Positions 1 to 8,779 are shown, numbered from the stretch's first letter. The stretch: 64,000 bases of DNA from Sphingopyxis sp. (GCA_030145715.1 JAIXHQ010000010.1:33234-97233), one strand, 5' to 3'. Translations and numbers: made by a program. Notes: a model not told the origin generated them from the letters alone.

Positions 1-441
1 AATGAGGCCGATGTTGACGAATGCTTGAAGGAAATAGGCGCTCTTACCGGCAAGGGTAAAATCGCCCGAGAGGGCAAAGCTGCACCCGACTCCCGCTGCC
101 GGACCATTGACCGCAACGATCACGGGGATGTCGAGGTTCGCCAGCGCAAGCAGCATTGGGTTATAATGGCCGCGCAGCGCGTTGCGGCTACGCGCCCCGC
201 CGCTGACCGCGCCCCCCGCCGAACGATCCCCCGCAAGGTCGGCTCCCGAACAAAAACCGCGTCCCTCGCCGGTGATCAGCAACGCCCGCGCACCAAGGCT
301 CGGCAGATGATCGAGTGCATGGCGAATATCCTCTGCCATCGTCGGCGGCATCGAGTTGAGGCGATCGGGACGGTTCAGCGTGATTGTTGCAACATTCTCT
401 GCAATATCGAACCTGATCGTCTCGAAAGTCGGAAGGGTCAT
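1..441 (-). CDS. Enoyl-CoA hydratase/isomerase family protein (3' end outside window)
   Basis: Crotonase-fold enzyme that hydrates or isomerises enoyl-CoA esters in beta-oxidation-type pathways. The first 147 codons are present; the gene runs off the left edge. Visible family features are LNRPDRLNSM near the N-terminus, the oxyanion-hole segment GRGFCSGADL, and VAVNGPAAGVGCSFALSGDF with the second backbone-amide glycines. The start is the ATG at 441, where the family homology begins; it reads MTLPTFETIRFD. A perfect palindrome lies 30 bases upstream (471-492), suggesting repressor control. The overlapping plus-strand frame through this region is a shadow. The substrate cannot be told from sequence, since the family includes isomerases and hydrolases. 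Confidence 0.9.
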   Translation of the reverse strand, partial: MTLPTFETIRFDIAENVATITLNRPDRLNSMPPTMAEDIRHALDHLPSLGARALLITGEGRGFCSGADLAGDRSAGGAVSGGARSRNALRGHYNPMLLALANLDIPVIVAVNGPAAGVGCSFALSGDFTLAGKSAYFLQAFVNIGLI

Positions 442-470
442 GGGAAAAATCCTCTCTCGCGCGGCGCTTT

Positions 471-492
471 ACCTTTACGTTCACGTAAAGGT
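471..492. promoter_or_regulatory. Perfect 10-2-10 palindrome, probable repressor operator
   Basis: Arms ACCTTTACGT (471-480) and ACGTAAAGGT (483-492) are exact reverse complements separated by TC. The site sits 30 bases upstream of the enoyl-CoA hydratase start. The core TTTACGT-nn-ACGTAAA resembles published motifs of regulators of acyl-CoA and branched-chain amino-acid catabolism (LiuR type), from memory. A related site lies at 51317-51332. Confidence 0.6.
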
Positions 493-613
493 TTGACGGA
501 TTTGCGGGGCGAGTGCAAGGGGGAAGGCAGCCCGCAGCGCACGGCGGATTTGATCGGCCAACGCCCGGATTAGAGACTTGTCCATGGACCTGGCGATAGA
601 ATGAAAGCGGTGC

Positions 614-642
614 TTGAGAGTATCGCAATCCTGCATTCTAGT
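614..642 (+). promoter_or_regulatory. Candidate sigma-70 promoter for the aldehyde dehydrogenase
   Basis: TTGAGA (614-619) and TCTAGT (637-642) are separated by 17 bases, in front of the aldehyde dehydrogenase start at 753. Both hexamers match the vegetative consensus at four or more positions. It is a pattern match only. The rest of the 442-752 spacer shows only this promoter and the palindrome at 471-492. Confidence 0.35.
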
Positions 643-752
643 GTGAAGTTACGGAGTTCTCCGCCATTCTTTGGCATGGGCAGCGGGTTTCATCTTGCAA
701 CCTGCCGTGTGGCATGGTCAAACATCGCGGGAAATAATTGGGGAGAAGGGCC

Positions 753-2207
753 ATGGCTGCCGCCATCAAGCAGGATATTGCCGCCGAGACCACACGTATG
801 CGTGACGTTCTGGCTGCACAGAAGGCAAGCTTTACCGCGGCGATGCCAGAGGCGTTGGCGGTGCGCGCTGACCGCATCGATCGGGCCGTCGCACTGCTTG
901 TCGACAATGCCGAGGAGTTCGCCAGAGCGGTCAGCGAGGATTTCGGGCACCGCAGCCGCGAACAGACGTTGATGACCGACATCATGCCATCGGTCAGCGC
1001 ATTGAAACATGCCAAGAAACATCTGCCTGCCTGGTCGCGCGGGGAGAAGCGCAAACCGACCTTTCCGCTCGGGCTGCTTGGCGCGAAGGCGGAGGTCGTC
1101 TATCAGCCGAAGGGCGTCGTCGGCGTCGTCAGCCCGTGGAACTTCCCGGTGGGGATGGTTTTCGTGCCGATGGCTGGTATTCTTGCTGCGGGCAACCGCG
1201 CGATGATCAAGCCGAGCGAATTTACCGAAAATGTATCGGCGCTGATGGCCCGGGTTGTTCCCGACTATTTTGATGAAAGCGAAATGGCGGTGTTCACCGG
1301 CGATGCCGATGTCGGCGTCGCTTTTTCGAAACTTGCGTTCGACCATATGATCTTCACCGGCGCGACGAGCGTCGGGAAGCATATTATGCGCGCGGCCGCC
1401 GACAATCTGGTGCCTGTCACCCTCGAACTGGGTGGAAAATCGCCCACCTTCATCGGGCGCAGCGCGAACAAGGAAATGGTTGGGCAGCGCGTTGCGCTGG
1501 GCAAAATGATGAACGCGGGGCAGATTTGCCTCGCGCCCGACTATCTGCTCGTCGCCGAAGATCAGGAAGGCGAGGTGATCGACAGCGTTACCAAAGGCGC
1601 TGCCGCGCTCTATCCCACGCTGCTCGCCAACGATGACTATACGTCGGTTGTCAACACGCGCAATTACGACCGGCTCCAATCCTATCTGGCCGATGCGCGC
1701 GACAAGGGTGCCGAGGTGATCGAGATCAATCCGGGCGGCGAGGATTTCGCCAGTGCAAACGGACACAAGATGCCGCTTCATATCGTCCGCAATCCAACCG
1801 ACGATATGAAGGTGATGCAGGACGAAATCTTTGGCCCGATCCTGCCGGTAAAGACCTACAAGAGCATCGATGAGGCGATCGATTATGTAAACGCTAACGA
1901 TCGGCCGCTTGGGCTCTATTATTTCGGTCAAGACAAGAGCGAGGAGGAGCGCGTGCTGACGCGGACCATCTCGGGTGGCGTAACTGTCAACGACGTGCTC
2001 TTTCACAACGCGATGGAGGATCTGCCCTTTGGTGGCGTCGGGCCGTCGGGGATGGGGAATTATCATGGGAGGGATGGCTTTCGCACTTTCAGTCACGCCC
2101 GCGCCGTTTATCGCCAGCCCAAGCTGGATGTGGCGGGACTCGCGGGCTTCAAGCCGCCCTATGGCAAGGCGACGGCCAAGACGCTGGCAAAGGAACTTAA
2201 GAAATAA
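753..2207 (+). CDS. Aldehyde dehydrogenase, coniferyl-aldehyde dehydrogenase type
   Basis: NAD(P)-dependent oxidation of an aldehyde to its carboxylic acid, 484 residues. The cofactor-binding lead SPWNFPVGM is followed by FTGATSVGK, the general-base glutamate in LELGGKSP (Glu225) and the nucleophile in GQICLAPD (Cys259). The C-terminal NDVLFHNAMEDLPFGGVGPSG block is typical of the coniferyl/aryl aldehyde branch. The ATG at 753 was preferred over an in-frame TTG at 738 because a strong GGGGAGAAGG ribosome site sits directly before it. Coniferyl aldehyde as substrate is inferred from family resemblance only. Confidence 0.9.
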   Translation: MAAAIKQDIAAETTRMRDVLAAQKASFTAAMPEALAVRADRIDRAVALLVDNAEEFARAVSEDFGHRSREQTLMTDIMPSVSALKHAKKHLPAWSRGEKRKPTFPLGLLGAKAEVVYQPKGVVGVVSPWNFPVGMVFVPMAGILAAGNRAMIKPSEFTENVSALMARVVPDYFDESEMAVFTGDADVGVAFSKLAFDHMIFTGATSVGKHIMRAAADNLVPVTLELGGKSPTFIGRSANKEMVGQRVALGKMMNAGQICLAPDYLLVAEDQEGEVIDSVTKGAAALYPTLLANDDYTSVVNTRNYDRLQSYLADARDKGAEVIEINPGGEDFASANGHKMPLHIVRNPTDDMKVMQDEIFGPILPVKTYKSIDEAIDYVNANDRPLGLYYFGQDKSEEERVLTRTISGGVTVNDVLFHNAMEDLPFGGVGPSGMGNYHGRDGFRTFSHARAVYRQPKLDVAGLAGFKPPYGKATAKTLAKELKK

Positions 2208-2218
2208 CTTGGCAAAAC

Positions 2219-2247
2219 GCGGCGCTTGGCCCTAGGGGAGGCGCCGC
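2219..2247 (+). terminator. GC-rich stem-loop after the aldehyde dehydrogenase
   Basis: GCGGCGC (2219-2225) pairs with GCGCCGC (2241-2247), starting 11 bases after the aldehyde dehydrogenase stop and ending before tRNA-Leu. There is no U-tract, so it may only stabilise the transcript end. Confidence 0.3.
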
Positions 2248-2274
2248 GCTTTCCGGCGCCGCAAAGTTTCGTTG

Positions 2275-2359
2275 GCCCCTGTGGTGAAATTGGTAGACGC
2301 GCTCGACTCAAAATCGAGTTCCGCAAGGAGTGCTGGTTCGAGTCCGGCCAGGGGCACCA
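2275..2359 (+). tRNA. tRNA-Leu (anticodon CAA)
   Basis: An 85-base cloverleaf. The acceptor arm GCCCCTG (2275-2281) pairs with CAGGGGC (2349-2355), and discriminator A and CCA are encoded. The anticodon stem CTCGA/TCGAG encloses a loop with anticodon CAA, and a long variable arm typical of tRNA-Leu follows. The T-loop reads GGTTCGAGTCC. It decodes UUG. The 179 bases between it and the transposase remnant hold nothing recognisable. Confidence 0.95.
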
Positions 2360-2538
2360 TCGAGACCGTCCAATACCCAATATTTCGTCATTTACGCAGT
2401 TACACGGCGCGTGTTCGCGGCGGGATGGACGCCGCTGACAATCCGCATTCAACAGAGATGCGAACGCCCACCCGGCACACCGCAAAGCGGGGCAGGGTAG
2501 GCGTCGCGCCGCGCCGCGATTCTAGGCCGGATCGAAAT

Positions 2539-3141
2539 TCATCGTAGCCATAGGATGGCGGCGGCGAGATGGACGAAGCCTTTGACGTGGATTGTTCGTC
2601 GATTATAGCGAGTTGCGAAGCGCCGGAAATGCTTGAGGTGTCCAAAGCATCGTTCGATCTGATTGCGCTGTTTGTAAGCCGCTTCATTGTGGGGGATGAA
2701 GACCTTGCGGTTTCGCTTCGACGGGATCACCGCTTCGGCCTTCATGTCGGCAATCATGTCGCGCAAGTCATTGCTGTCATATGCTTTATCGGAGAGTATT
2801 GCGCTGCCCTTCTGTCCTTTCAGGAGGCTGGCGGCTTCGGTGATGTCGTGCGCTTGGCCAGCCGTTATCCGAAAGCGCAACGGCCTTCCGAACGTGGCGG
2901 CCAGCATATGGATCTTGGTCGTCAGTCCACCTCAGGACGCCCCAAGGCCTGATCCTTGGCCCCCTTTTCCGCCCGCTGCCGAGACATGGGCGCGAACGAT
3001 GGTGCTGTCGATGCTGTAATGACCGCTGTCGGCCATGATCTCGGCCAGCGCACCGTCAACCAATTTGTCCATGCCGCCTAAAATAAAGCGGAAGATAGCT
3101 GTTCGGATTGGCCACGGCGGCCGCCGCCCGATCGCGGCCAT
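2539..3141 (-). pseudogene. IS5-family transposase remnant with an in-frame stop
   Basis: DDE transposase related to IS5/IS1031. Reading on the minus strand, the upstream part has DSTIVRAHVSAAGGKGG (first catalytic Asp) and ends at a TGA (2934-2932). The same frame continues with GGLTTKIHMLAATFGRP, then LSDKAYDSNDLRD (second Asp) and the C-terminal RNQIERCFGHLKHFRR block with the catalytic Glu, ending LWLR. The stop lies where relatives usually have arginine (SRGGLTTK), so a CGA-to-TGA change is likely. The N-terminal DNA-binding third is missing and no clear terminal repeats are visible. The gene is dead on two counts. Confidence 0.85.
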
Positions 3142-3281
3142 TCTGGAACTTAATCCCTGCGCATCGGCACCGTTAATTCATGAAAAATATGAGATTAATC
3201 TATTGTGGGTGCAACGTTTTCACGCTGGCCGCGTGCTTTCGTTTAGGCGCTGTTAACGATGGTCGGCAATAGCGTAGAATG

Positions 3282-3300
3282 GTAATGCAAATTTCATTAC
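3282..3300. promoter_or_regulatory. Inverted repeat upstream of the PilZ gene
   Basis: GTAATG (3282-3287) and CATTAC (3295-3300) are exact inverted arms separated by seven AT-rich bases, 84 bases before the PilZ start. They could bind a dimeric regulator. The remaining AT-rich 3142-3383 spacer holds no gene that I can see. Confidence 0.35.
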
Positions 3301-3383
3301 AACTATCGGCGGATTTGCGCGTTGTGAAATATTGGTGGTGACTTGCCGTTTCGGCAATATCCTGCCTCAACAAGGTAGATGAC

Positions 3384-4004
3384 ATGAACCAACATCGCTT
3401 CTCCGACCCGCCAGAGGAGCAAGAAGGATCGGGAAGCGATCGTCGCGGGGCTGATCGCTATCGCACCGTTTGGCGGATTGCCAAGGTTGTGCGCAACGGT
3501 GATGCCGGGCTTTGGCGCGTTCGCAATATTTCCGACCGGGGCATGATGCTGGCTGCCGATGTCCCGATCGCCATCGGCGAAAAACTGGAAATCGCGCTTT
3601 CCGATACCGTGACGATCTATGGCCATGTCGTATGGTGCGACGATGGACGCTGCGGCGTCGAATTTGACGAAGAAGTCGATGTCGCCGACGTCCTGAAAAA
3701 GCTGGCGGCCGAACAGCGCGCGACCGGCTATCGCCAGCCTCGCTTGCCCGTAAGGACGCAGGCGCAGGCGGTCACAGATGGCGGCATCGTCAGCCAGATC
3801 GAACTGGTCGACCTGTCGCAAAATGGCGCGGGATTTATCCACAACGGCCATCTGGAGGTCGGCAAGGAATTCGACCTGATACTCGCGGGTAAGATCAAGC
3901 GCCGCGCGATCGTCCGTTGGGCGCGTGGCGGACGTGGTGGTCTATGGCTGACCCAGCCGCTCGATCGCGCCGATCTGGAGAGCATCCACCGCTTCGAAAG
4001 CTGA
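3384..4004 (+). CDS. Tandem PilZ-domain protein, c-di-GMP binding
   Basis: Soluble 206-residue protein with two PilZ modules, so it probably binds cyclic di-GMP twice and relays it to motility, surface or cell-cycle targets. Module 1 has RxxxR (Arg21-Arg25) and NISDRG around residues 49-54. Module 2 has RLPVR and DLSQNG after residue 115. Both keep the two signature motifs of ligand binding. The ATG at 3384 has AAGGT about eight bases upstream. It stands alone, convergent with the agmatine genes. The downstream target is not evident. Confidence 0.85.
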   Translation: MNQHRFSDPPEEQEGSGSDRRGADRYRTVWRIAKVVRNGDAGLWRVRNISDRGMMLAADVPIAIGEKLEIALSDTVTIYGHVVWCDDGRCGVEFDEEVDVADVLKKLAAEQRATGYRQPRLPVRTQAQAVTDGGIVSQIELVDLSQNGAGFIHNGHLEVGKEFDLILAGKIKRRAIVRWARGGRGGLWLTQPLDRADLESIHRFES

Positions 4005-4026
4005 TCTGGCCTCCGCGAACGGCGGA

Positions 4027-4878
4027 TCAAATATCCTCGACCAGGCGCCCGTAAAGCTGGGGTCGGCGATCGCGAAAAAAACCCATGCCGGCGCGGTGCA
4101 TCGCGGCGCGATCGAGATCGATCGTCTCGATCAAGACGCCCGTTTCAGCGGCGCCGAACGTCTGCGTCATGTCGCCCCATTCATCGGTGATGAAGCTGTG
4201 GCCATAAAAATTGGCCTCGCCCTCGGCGCCGATGCGGTTGGCCGCAATCACCGGGAGACAGTTTGACACGCTGTGCCCCTGCATCGCACGGCGCCACATG
4301 CGGCTGGTATCCAGGCCCGCATCATAAGGCTCGCTGCCGATCGCGGTCGGATAGAAAAGCAGTTCGGCGCCCATCAGCGCCATCGCGCGAGCGCATTCGG
4401 GATACCATTGATCCCAGCACACGCCGACACCGATCCGCGTGCCGAACACATCCCACACCTTGAAACCGGTGTTGCCGGGACGAAAATAATATTTCTCTTC
4501 ATAACCCGGACCATCGGGGATGTGGCTTTTGCGATAAATCCCCATGATCGCGCCGTCGGGTCCGATCATCGCGAGCGTGTTGTAATAATGCGGCCCGTCC
4601 TTTTCGAAAAAGCTGGTCGGGATCGCGACTTTCAGCTTTGCGGCGAGCGCCTGCATCCGCTTGACGCTTGGATGTTCGGCGGTCGGGCACGCGTTGGCGA
4701 AGAGGGCTTCTTCTTCGACCTGACAGAAATAGGGCCCTTCGAAGAGTTCGGGCGGCAGGATGATCCGCGCACCCTTTGCCGCTGCGTCTTCGACAAGTTC
4801 GCTGACGGCTTCGACATTGGGTTCGAGCGGGCCGGGCAGAGGGAGTTGCAGCGCGGCGACGGTGATGGTCCGGGTCAT
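4027..4878 (-). CDS. aguB: N-carbamoylputrescine amidase
   Basis: Hydrolyses N-carbamoylputrescine to putrescine, CO2 and ammonia, the last step of the agmatine route. It is a 283-residue nitrilase-superfamily enzyme with the Glu-Lys-Cys triad: Glu in LPPELFEGPYF, Lys in IYRKSHIPDGPGYEEKY, Cys in GVGVCWDQWYPECAR. The IPDGPGYEEKYYF block is characteristic of AguB. The start MTRTITVAALQ (4878) is chosen over an upstream extension because homology begins there. AguA lies two genes upstream, supporting the function. Confidence 0.93.
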   Translation of the reverse strand: MTRTITVAALQLPLPGPLEPNVEAVSELVEDAAAKGARIILPPELFEGPYFCQVEEEALFANACPTAEHPSVKRMQALAAKLKVAIPTSFFEKDGPHYYNTLAMIGPDGAIMGIYRKSHIPDGPGYEEKYYFRPGNTGFKVWDVFGTRIGVGVCWDQWYPECARAMALMGAELLFYPTAIGSEPYDAGLDTSRMWRRAMQGHSVSNCLPVIAANRIGAEGEANFYGHSFITDEWGDMTQTFGAAETGVLIETIDLDRAAMHRAGMGFFRDRRPQLYGRLVEDI

Positions 4879-4888
4879 GGGCGAGGGC

Positions 4889-5245
4889 CTATAATCTGAT
4901 GCCGAACTTCGCGGCAAGGGGAACGACAAGAAAATAGAGAAGCACGGTCAGCGCGCAACCCGCCGCCATCGCGACCCAGAAATTCATCCCATTGCGGAGC
5001 AGGATCGGAGTGACGAGGAACATGGGAAGGCTGGGCAGCACATACCAGAAGGTCGCCTCCATATGGCCGGCAAGCCGCTCGCGATCACCGGTGTCGTGCC
5101 ATAGCCATATGATCCCGAGCAGCGAGACGAGCGGCAGCGAGGCCACCAACGCCGCCGCGGCGGCGTTGCGGCGCCCGATCCACGCGATGGCGGCGATAAT
5201 CAGGCCCGACAACAGCGCGCGGGCGATAAAGCTAGCCGTCAGCAT
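4889..5245 (-). CDS. DUF3147-like small membrane protein
   Basis: A 118-residue integral membrane protein of unknown function with four hydrophobic segments: FIARALLSGLIIAAIAWIG, ALVASLPLVSLLGIIWLW, FWYVLPSLPMFLVTPILL and FWVAMAAGCALTVLLYFLVV. It resembles the DUF3147 family. It sits between aguA (whose stop it overlaps by 7 bases with the ATG at 5245) and aguB (10 bases downstream), so it is probably cotranscribed with the polyamine genes. A role in transport or membrane response to polyamines would be guesswork. Confidence 0.75.
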   Translation of the reverse strand: MLTASFIARALLSGLIIAAIAWIGRRNAAAAALVASLPLVSLLGIIWLWHDTGDRERLAGHMEATFWYVLPSLPMFLVTPILLRNGMNFWVAMAAGCALTVLLYFLVVPLAAKFGIRL

Positions 5246-6222
5246 GGCACTTGCTGGCTGGAGCAATGAAAACTGCCGCCACCGACGATGATGCCGCGCG
5301 CGGGGACCCCCACCGCGCGGCGATCGGGAAAGAGCGCCGCCAGCGCATCAACCGCCGCCGTGTCGTTGGGCACCCCATAGGTCGGCACGACGACGGCCGT
5401 GTTGCCGATATAGAAATTCATATAACTCGCCGCGGCGATTTCTCCATCGATCTCGACGCGGCCTGGGGAGGGAAGGTCGACGATGTCTATCCCGCCAAAG
5501 GCCTTGGTCCGGGTGCGGGCGTCGGCATAGATGGCGGCGTTCGGATCATCGTCACCCGCCGCGACCGGCAATGCCAGTCGGCCTTCGCCCACGAAGCGCG
5601 CAAGATTGTCGACATGGCCATCGGTATGATCGCCGACCAGGCCGTTCCCCAACCAAAGCAACCGATCGATGCCGAGCGACCCGCGGAGCCGCGCCGCTAT
5701 ATCCTCGCGCGTCAGCGTCCGGTTGCGGTTGGCGTTGAGCAGGCATTCCTCGGTGGTCACGCCCAGCCCGGCGCCGTCGACATCGATCCCGCCGCCTTCG
5801 AGGACCCAGTCGAGGTTGTCGATCGGCAACTCCGACGCGGCAGCAAGCGCGGCGCCGACCTCCCGATCGCCGGGCATGACGAATTTTTCGCCCCACCAGT
5901 TGAATTCGAAATTGCGAGCGCGGCGTGCGGCGCCGCTCCCCGCGATGATCGGCCCGGTGTCGCGCAGCCAGATGTCGCCCAGCGACTCGATCAGGATTTT
6001 GACGCCCGGATCGACGAGGGCAGCCGCCAAATCGGCCTGGTGGGGGTCGTTGACCACCAGCCTGACCTCTTCGCCGCGTCCGCCGTCGTGGACCGCGTTG
6101 GCAAAGGCCGCGACGTCGCGCCGGGCCGCGTCGATCCCGCCGCCCCATTCCTCGGCCATATGGGGAAAGCCAATCCACACGGCTTCGTGCGGCGCCCATT
6201 CGGCGGGCATTCGTAACGTCAT
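5239..6222 (-). CDS. aguA: Agmatine deiminase
   Basis: Converts agmatine to N-carbamoylputrescine and ammonia, feeding AguB. The 327-residue protein is a peptidylarginine-deiminase-fold enzyme. MPAEWAPHEAVWIGFP at the N-terminus, RDTGPI, NWWGEKF and LEGGGIDVDG are family blocks. The nucleophilic cysteine is in GGGSFHCSSQQVPC near the end (about Cys320). The start at 6222 (MTLRMPAEW) has a GAGA-rich ribosome site; an upstream extension lacks homology. It is first in a three-gene cluster with the small membrane gene and aguB. Confidence 0.95.
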   Translation of the reverse strand: MTLRMPAEWAPHEAVWIGFPHMAEEWGGGIDAARRDVAAFANAVHDGGRGEEVRLVVNDPHQADLAAALVDPGVKILIESLGDIWLRDTGPIIAGSGAARRARNFEFNWWGEKFVMPGDREVGAALAAASELPIDNLDWVLEGGGIDVDGAGLGVTTEECLLNANRNRTLTREDIAARLRGSLGIDRLLWLGNGLVGDHTDGHVDNLARFVGEGRLALPVAAGDDDPNAAIYADARTRTKAFGGIDIVDLPSPGRVEIDGEIAAASYMNFYIGNTAVVVPTYGVPNDTAAVDALAALFPDRRAVGVPARGIIVGGGSFHCSSQQVPC

Positions 6223-6278
6223 GATTTTTCTCGCTTTAAGGCAGCCCATTTTCTGCCGTTGATGCCGGGCCCGCCGAA

Positions 6279-6321
6279 GCACCGTTCTTCACGGCCGCCG
6301 TATGTGGCGGAAGAACGGTGC
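6279..6321 (-). terminator. Long stem-loop downstream of the M28 peptidase
   Basis: GCACCGTTCTTC (6279-6290) and GAAGAACGGTGC (6310-6321) are perfect 12-base arms, with inner pairing of CCGCC and GGCGG. It lies about 40 bases past the peptidase stop and before aguA. No U-run follows, so it could be a terminator or a mobile palindromic repeat. Confidence 0.5.
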
Positions 6322-6359
6322 ATCGGAAAAACACGGCACGAACGGAATAGGGATATGCC

Positions 6360-8045
6360 CTATTTGGTCACGGTGCGCGACTTGTCGCGGGCGGCGCGAA
6401 ATTCGTCGCCCTTGACCCAGTTCGGCCACGCTTCGGTCATCGCGAGCATCCGGCCTGCCGCATAATAGAGACGCAGGTCTGCCATCATCCCACCCCAGTT
6501 GGTGATCGCCTCATATTCGTCGCCGGGCGCGTGATAGCGGTTCTTTTCATAATCTTCCGCGGCCTTTGCCCCCGCATCGACGCCGCCATCGACCAGATCG
6601 TCGCCGCTGCCGAAATTGAACATCGGAACGCCCAGCTTTGCAAAGCTGAAATGGTCCGACCGGTAGTAAAAGCCCTTTTCAGGGGTCGGTTCGTCCTTGA
6701 TGACGCGCTTGTCCATGGCGGCAAGCTTGGCGACATAGGCGTCGAGTTCGGACTTGCCGCGACCCACGACGACGATGTCCTTCGTCGGGCCGATCGCATT
6801 CAGCGCGTCCATGTTCACGCCGCCAACCGTCTGGGCGAGCGGAAAGACCGGATTTTCGGCGTAATATTTCGATCCGAGCAGACCCGATTCCTCGGCCGTC
6901 ACGGCCAGAAACACGATGCTGCGGTCGGGCGCACCGGCCTTTTGGAACGCCTGCGCCAGCGTCACAAGACCTGCGATGCCGGTCGCATTATCGACCGCGC
7001 CGTTGCAGATTTCGTCGCCCGCAACCGGGGTGCAACGACCAAGATGATCCCAATGACCGGTGTAGAGGACATATTCGTCGGGACGCTTCGCGCCCGGCAA
7101 TATGCCGACGATGTTGCGCGACATCTTCTTCGCAATCTCATTGTCGAAACCGAAATTCGCCTTCACGCCCGTCAGCGCGACGGGCTTAAAGCCCTTTTTC
7201 TTGGCGGCATCGCGCAGCGCCTCGAAATCTTGCCCGGCGCTTGCGAACAGCTCCTTTGCCTTGGGCAGTTGGATCCAGCCATTGGCGACGGTCTGGCTTG
7301 CGCCACCGTCCTTGCTTTCGGCCAGATATTGCGTGCCGGTGTTGCTCGATTCCACGACGTTCCAGCCATAGGCCGCGGGTTCGGTGTCGTGAACGATCAG
7401 GACCGCGGCGGCACCCTGCCGCGCGGCTTCTTCATATTTATACGACCAACGGCCATAATAGGTCATCGCCCGGCCATTGAATTCGCCCTTGGCTTCCTTG
7501 GTCTGCCAGTCGGGGTCGTTGACGAGGACGACGACGGTTTTCCCCTTCACGTCCAGCCCGGCATAATCGTTCCAGCCCTTTTCGGGGGCGTTGATGCCGT
7601 AACCGACGAAGACGACGTCGCTGTCCTTGATCGCCGTTTTGGGTTGGACGCGATAGCTGAAGGCGACATAGTCCTTTGCATATTGCGCGGTGACCGGCGC
7701 CTTGCCGCCCGTAAAAGTCAGCGGTGTCGCATTCTTTGTGGTGATTTCGACCAGCGGCACATCCTGCGTCCATTTGCCGTTGTTGCCGGGCTTCAGTCCC
7801 GCTTCCTCATATTTCTGGATGATATAGGCGACGGTCTTTTCCTCACCCGCAGTTCCCGGCGCGCGGCCCTCGAACGCATCGGACGACAATTCCTTGGTCA
7901 ATTCCTGCAATGTCGTGAGCGACAGTTCGGGAATCTGCACGTCGGGGATCGCGGTGGCGACGGTCGCCGTCTTGTCGGATGCGTTACACGCAGTGACGGT
8001 CAGGAGGACCGCAAGTGCTGCCGCGGTTCGGGGGGAACGAAGCAT
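6360..8045 (-). CDS. M28 family zinc aminopeptidase, lipoprotein
   Basis: A 561-residue exported metallopeptidase, probably outer-membrane or periplasm anchored: the N-terminus LRSPRTAAALAVLLTVTAC has a signal peptide ending in a lipobox with Cys at about position 19. A protease-associated domain occupies roughly residues 150-290. The zinc-site blocks follow: TGHWDHLGRC, NGAVDNATGIAGL, VTAEESGLLGSKYY, GGVNMDALN and YYRSDHFSFAKLG. The start at 8045 (MLRSP) is supported by AAGGA eight bases upstream. Likely degrades peptides from the environment. Its exact specificity is unknown. Confidence 0.92.
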   Translation of the reverse strand: MLRSPRTAAALAVLLTVTACNASDKTATVATAIPDVQIPELSLTTLQELTKELSSDAFEGRAPGTAGEEKTVAYIIQKYEEAGLKPGNNGKWTQDVPLVEITTKNATPLTFTGGKAPVTAQYAKDYVAFSYRVQPKTAIKDSDVVFVGYGINAPEKGWNDYAGLDVKGKTVVVLVNDPDWQTKEAKGEFNGRAMTYYGRWSYKYEEAARQGAAAVLIVHDTEPAAYGWNVVESSNTGTQYLAESKDGGASQTVANGWIQLPKAKELFASAGQDFEALRDAAKKKGFKPVALTGVKANFGFDNEIAKKMSRNIVGILPGAKRPDEYVLYTGHWDHLGRCTPVAGDEICNGAVDNATGIAGLVTLAQAFQKAGAPDRSIVFLAVTAEESGLLGSKYYAENPVFPLAQTVGGVNMDALNAIGPTKDIVVVGRGKSELDAYVAKLAAMDKRVIKDEPTPEKGFYYRSDHFSFAKLGVPMFNFGSGDDLVDGGVDAGAKAAEDYEKNRYHAPGDEYEAITNWGGMMADLRLYYAAGRMLAMTEAWPNWVKGDEFRAARDKSRTVTK

Positions 8046-8111
8046 GGAAATGTCCTTGGAAAGTTTCGTTTGTGACAATCGGGCTTGTGCCAGTCACGGC
8101 GCGCCGATGCA

Positions 8112-8143
8112 AGAAGGGCGGCCCGTTGCCGGACCGCCCTTCT
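8112..8143 (-). terminator. Strong stem-loop terminator of rpsD
   Basis: AGAAGGGCGG (8112-8121) pairs perfectly with CCGCCCTTCT (8134-8143), with further inner pairing. It sits 25 bases past the rpsD stop on the minus strand and between two divergently used regions. Confidence 0.65.
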
Positions 8144-8167
8144 GAAATCATCTCGGTGGAAACCGGA

Positions 8168-8779
8168 TCAGCGCGAATAGAATTCGACGACCAGGTTCGG
8201 TTCCATCTTCACCGGATAGGGCACTTCGTCGAGCGTCGGAACGCGGACGTAAGTGGCCTTGGTGCCGTCGATCGACAGATATTCGGGCAGGTCACGTTCG
8301 GGCAGGCTCTGCGCTTCGGCGACCAGCGCCATTTCCTGCGCCTTCTTACCCAGGGTGATTTCGTCGCCCGGCTTCACAAGGCGGCTGGCGACGTTGCACT
8401 TCACGCCGTTCACATAAACGTGACCATGGCTGACGAGCTGGCGGGCCGAGAAGATGGTGGGCGTGAATTTCGAACGATAAACGACCGCGTCGAGGCGGCG
8501 TTCGAGCAGGCCGATCAGGTTCTGGCCGGTGTCGCCCTTCATGCGCGATGCTTCGAAATAATTCTTCTTGAACTGCTTTTCGGTGATGTCGCCGTAATAG
8601 CCCTTCAGCTTCTGCTTTGCGCGAAGCTGGATGCCGAAGTCCGACATCTTGCCCTTGCGGCGCTGACCGTGCTGGCCGGGGCCATATTCGCGGCGGTTGA
8701 CCGGGCTTTTCGGACGACCCCAGATGTTTTCGCCCATCCGGCGGTCGAGTTTATACTTGGCGCTCTGGCGCTTCGACAT
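8168..8779 (-). CDS. rpsD: 30S ribosomal protein S4
   Basis: Primary 16S rRNA-binding protein that nucleates small-subunit assembly. The 203 residues match the family length. [20 protein letters not shown] and [15 protein letters not shown] are the N-terminal rRNA-binding blocks, and the S4 RNA-binding domain is visible as [20 protein letters not shown] with [11 protein letters not shown]. The start at 8779 has GGAGACGAC directly upstream. It is monocistronic here, away from the ribosomal protein cluster, as is common in alphaproteobacteria, and has its own terminator. Confidence 0.98.
   Translation of the reverse strand: MSKRQSAKYKLDRRMGENIWGRPKSPVNRREYGPGQHGQRRKGKMSDFGIQLRAKQKLKGYYGDITEKQFKKNYFEASRMKGDTGQNLIGLLERRLDAVVYRSKFTPTIFSARQLVSHGHVYVNGVKCNVASRLVKPGDEITLGKKAQEMALVAEAQSLPERDLPEYLSIDGTKATYVRVPTLDEVPYPVKMEPNLVVEFYSR

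Noticed and set aside
25..573. 182-codon plus-strand frame at the left edge
   Set aside because: Antisense to a clear enoyl-CoA hydratase and without motifs.
690..2096. 468-codon open frame antisense to the aldehyde dehydrogenase
   Set aside because: No family features; the plus strand has the catalytic Cys and Glu blocks.
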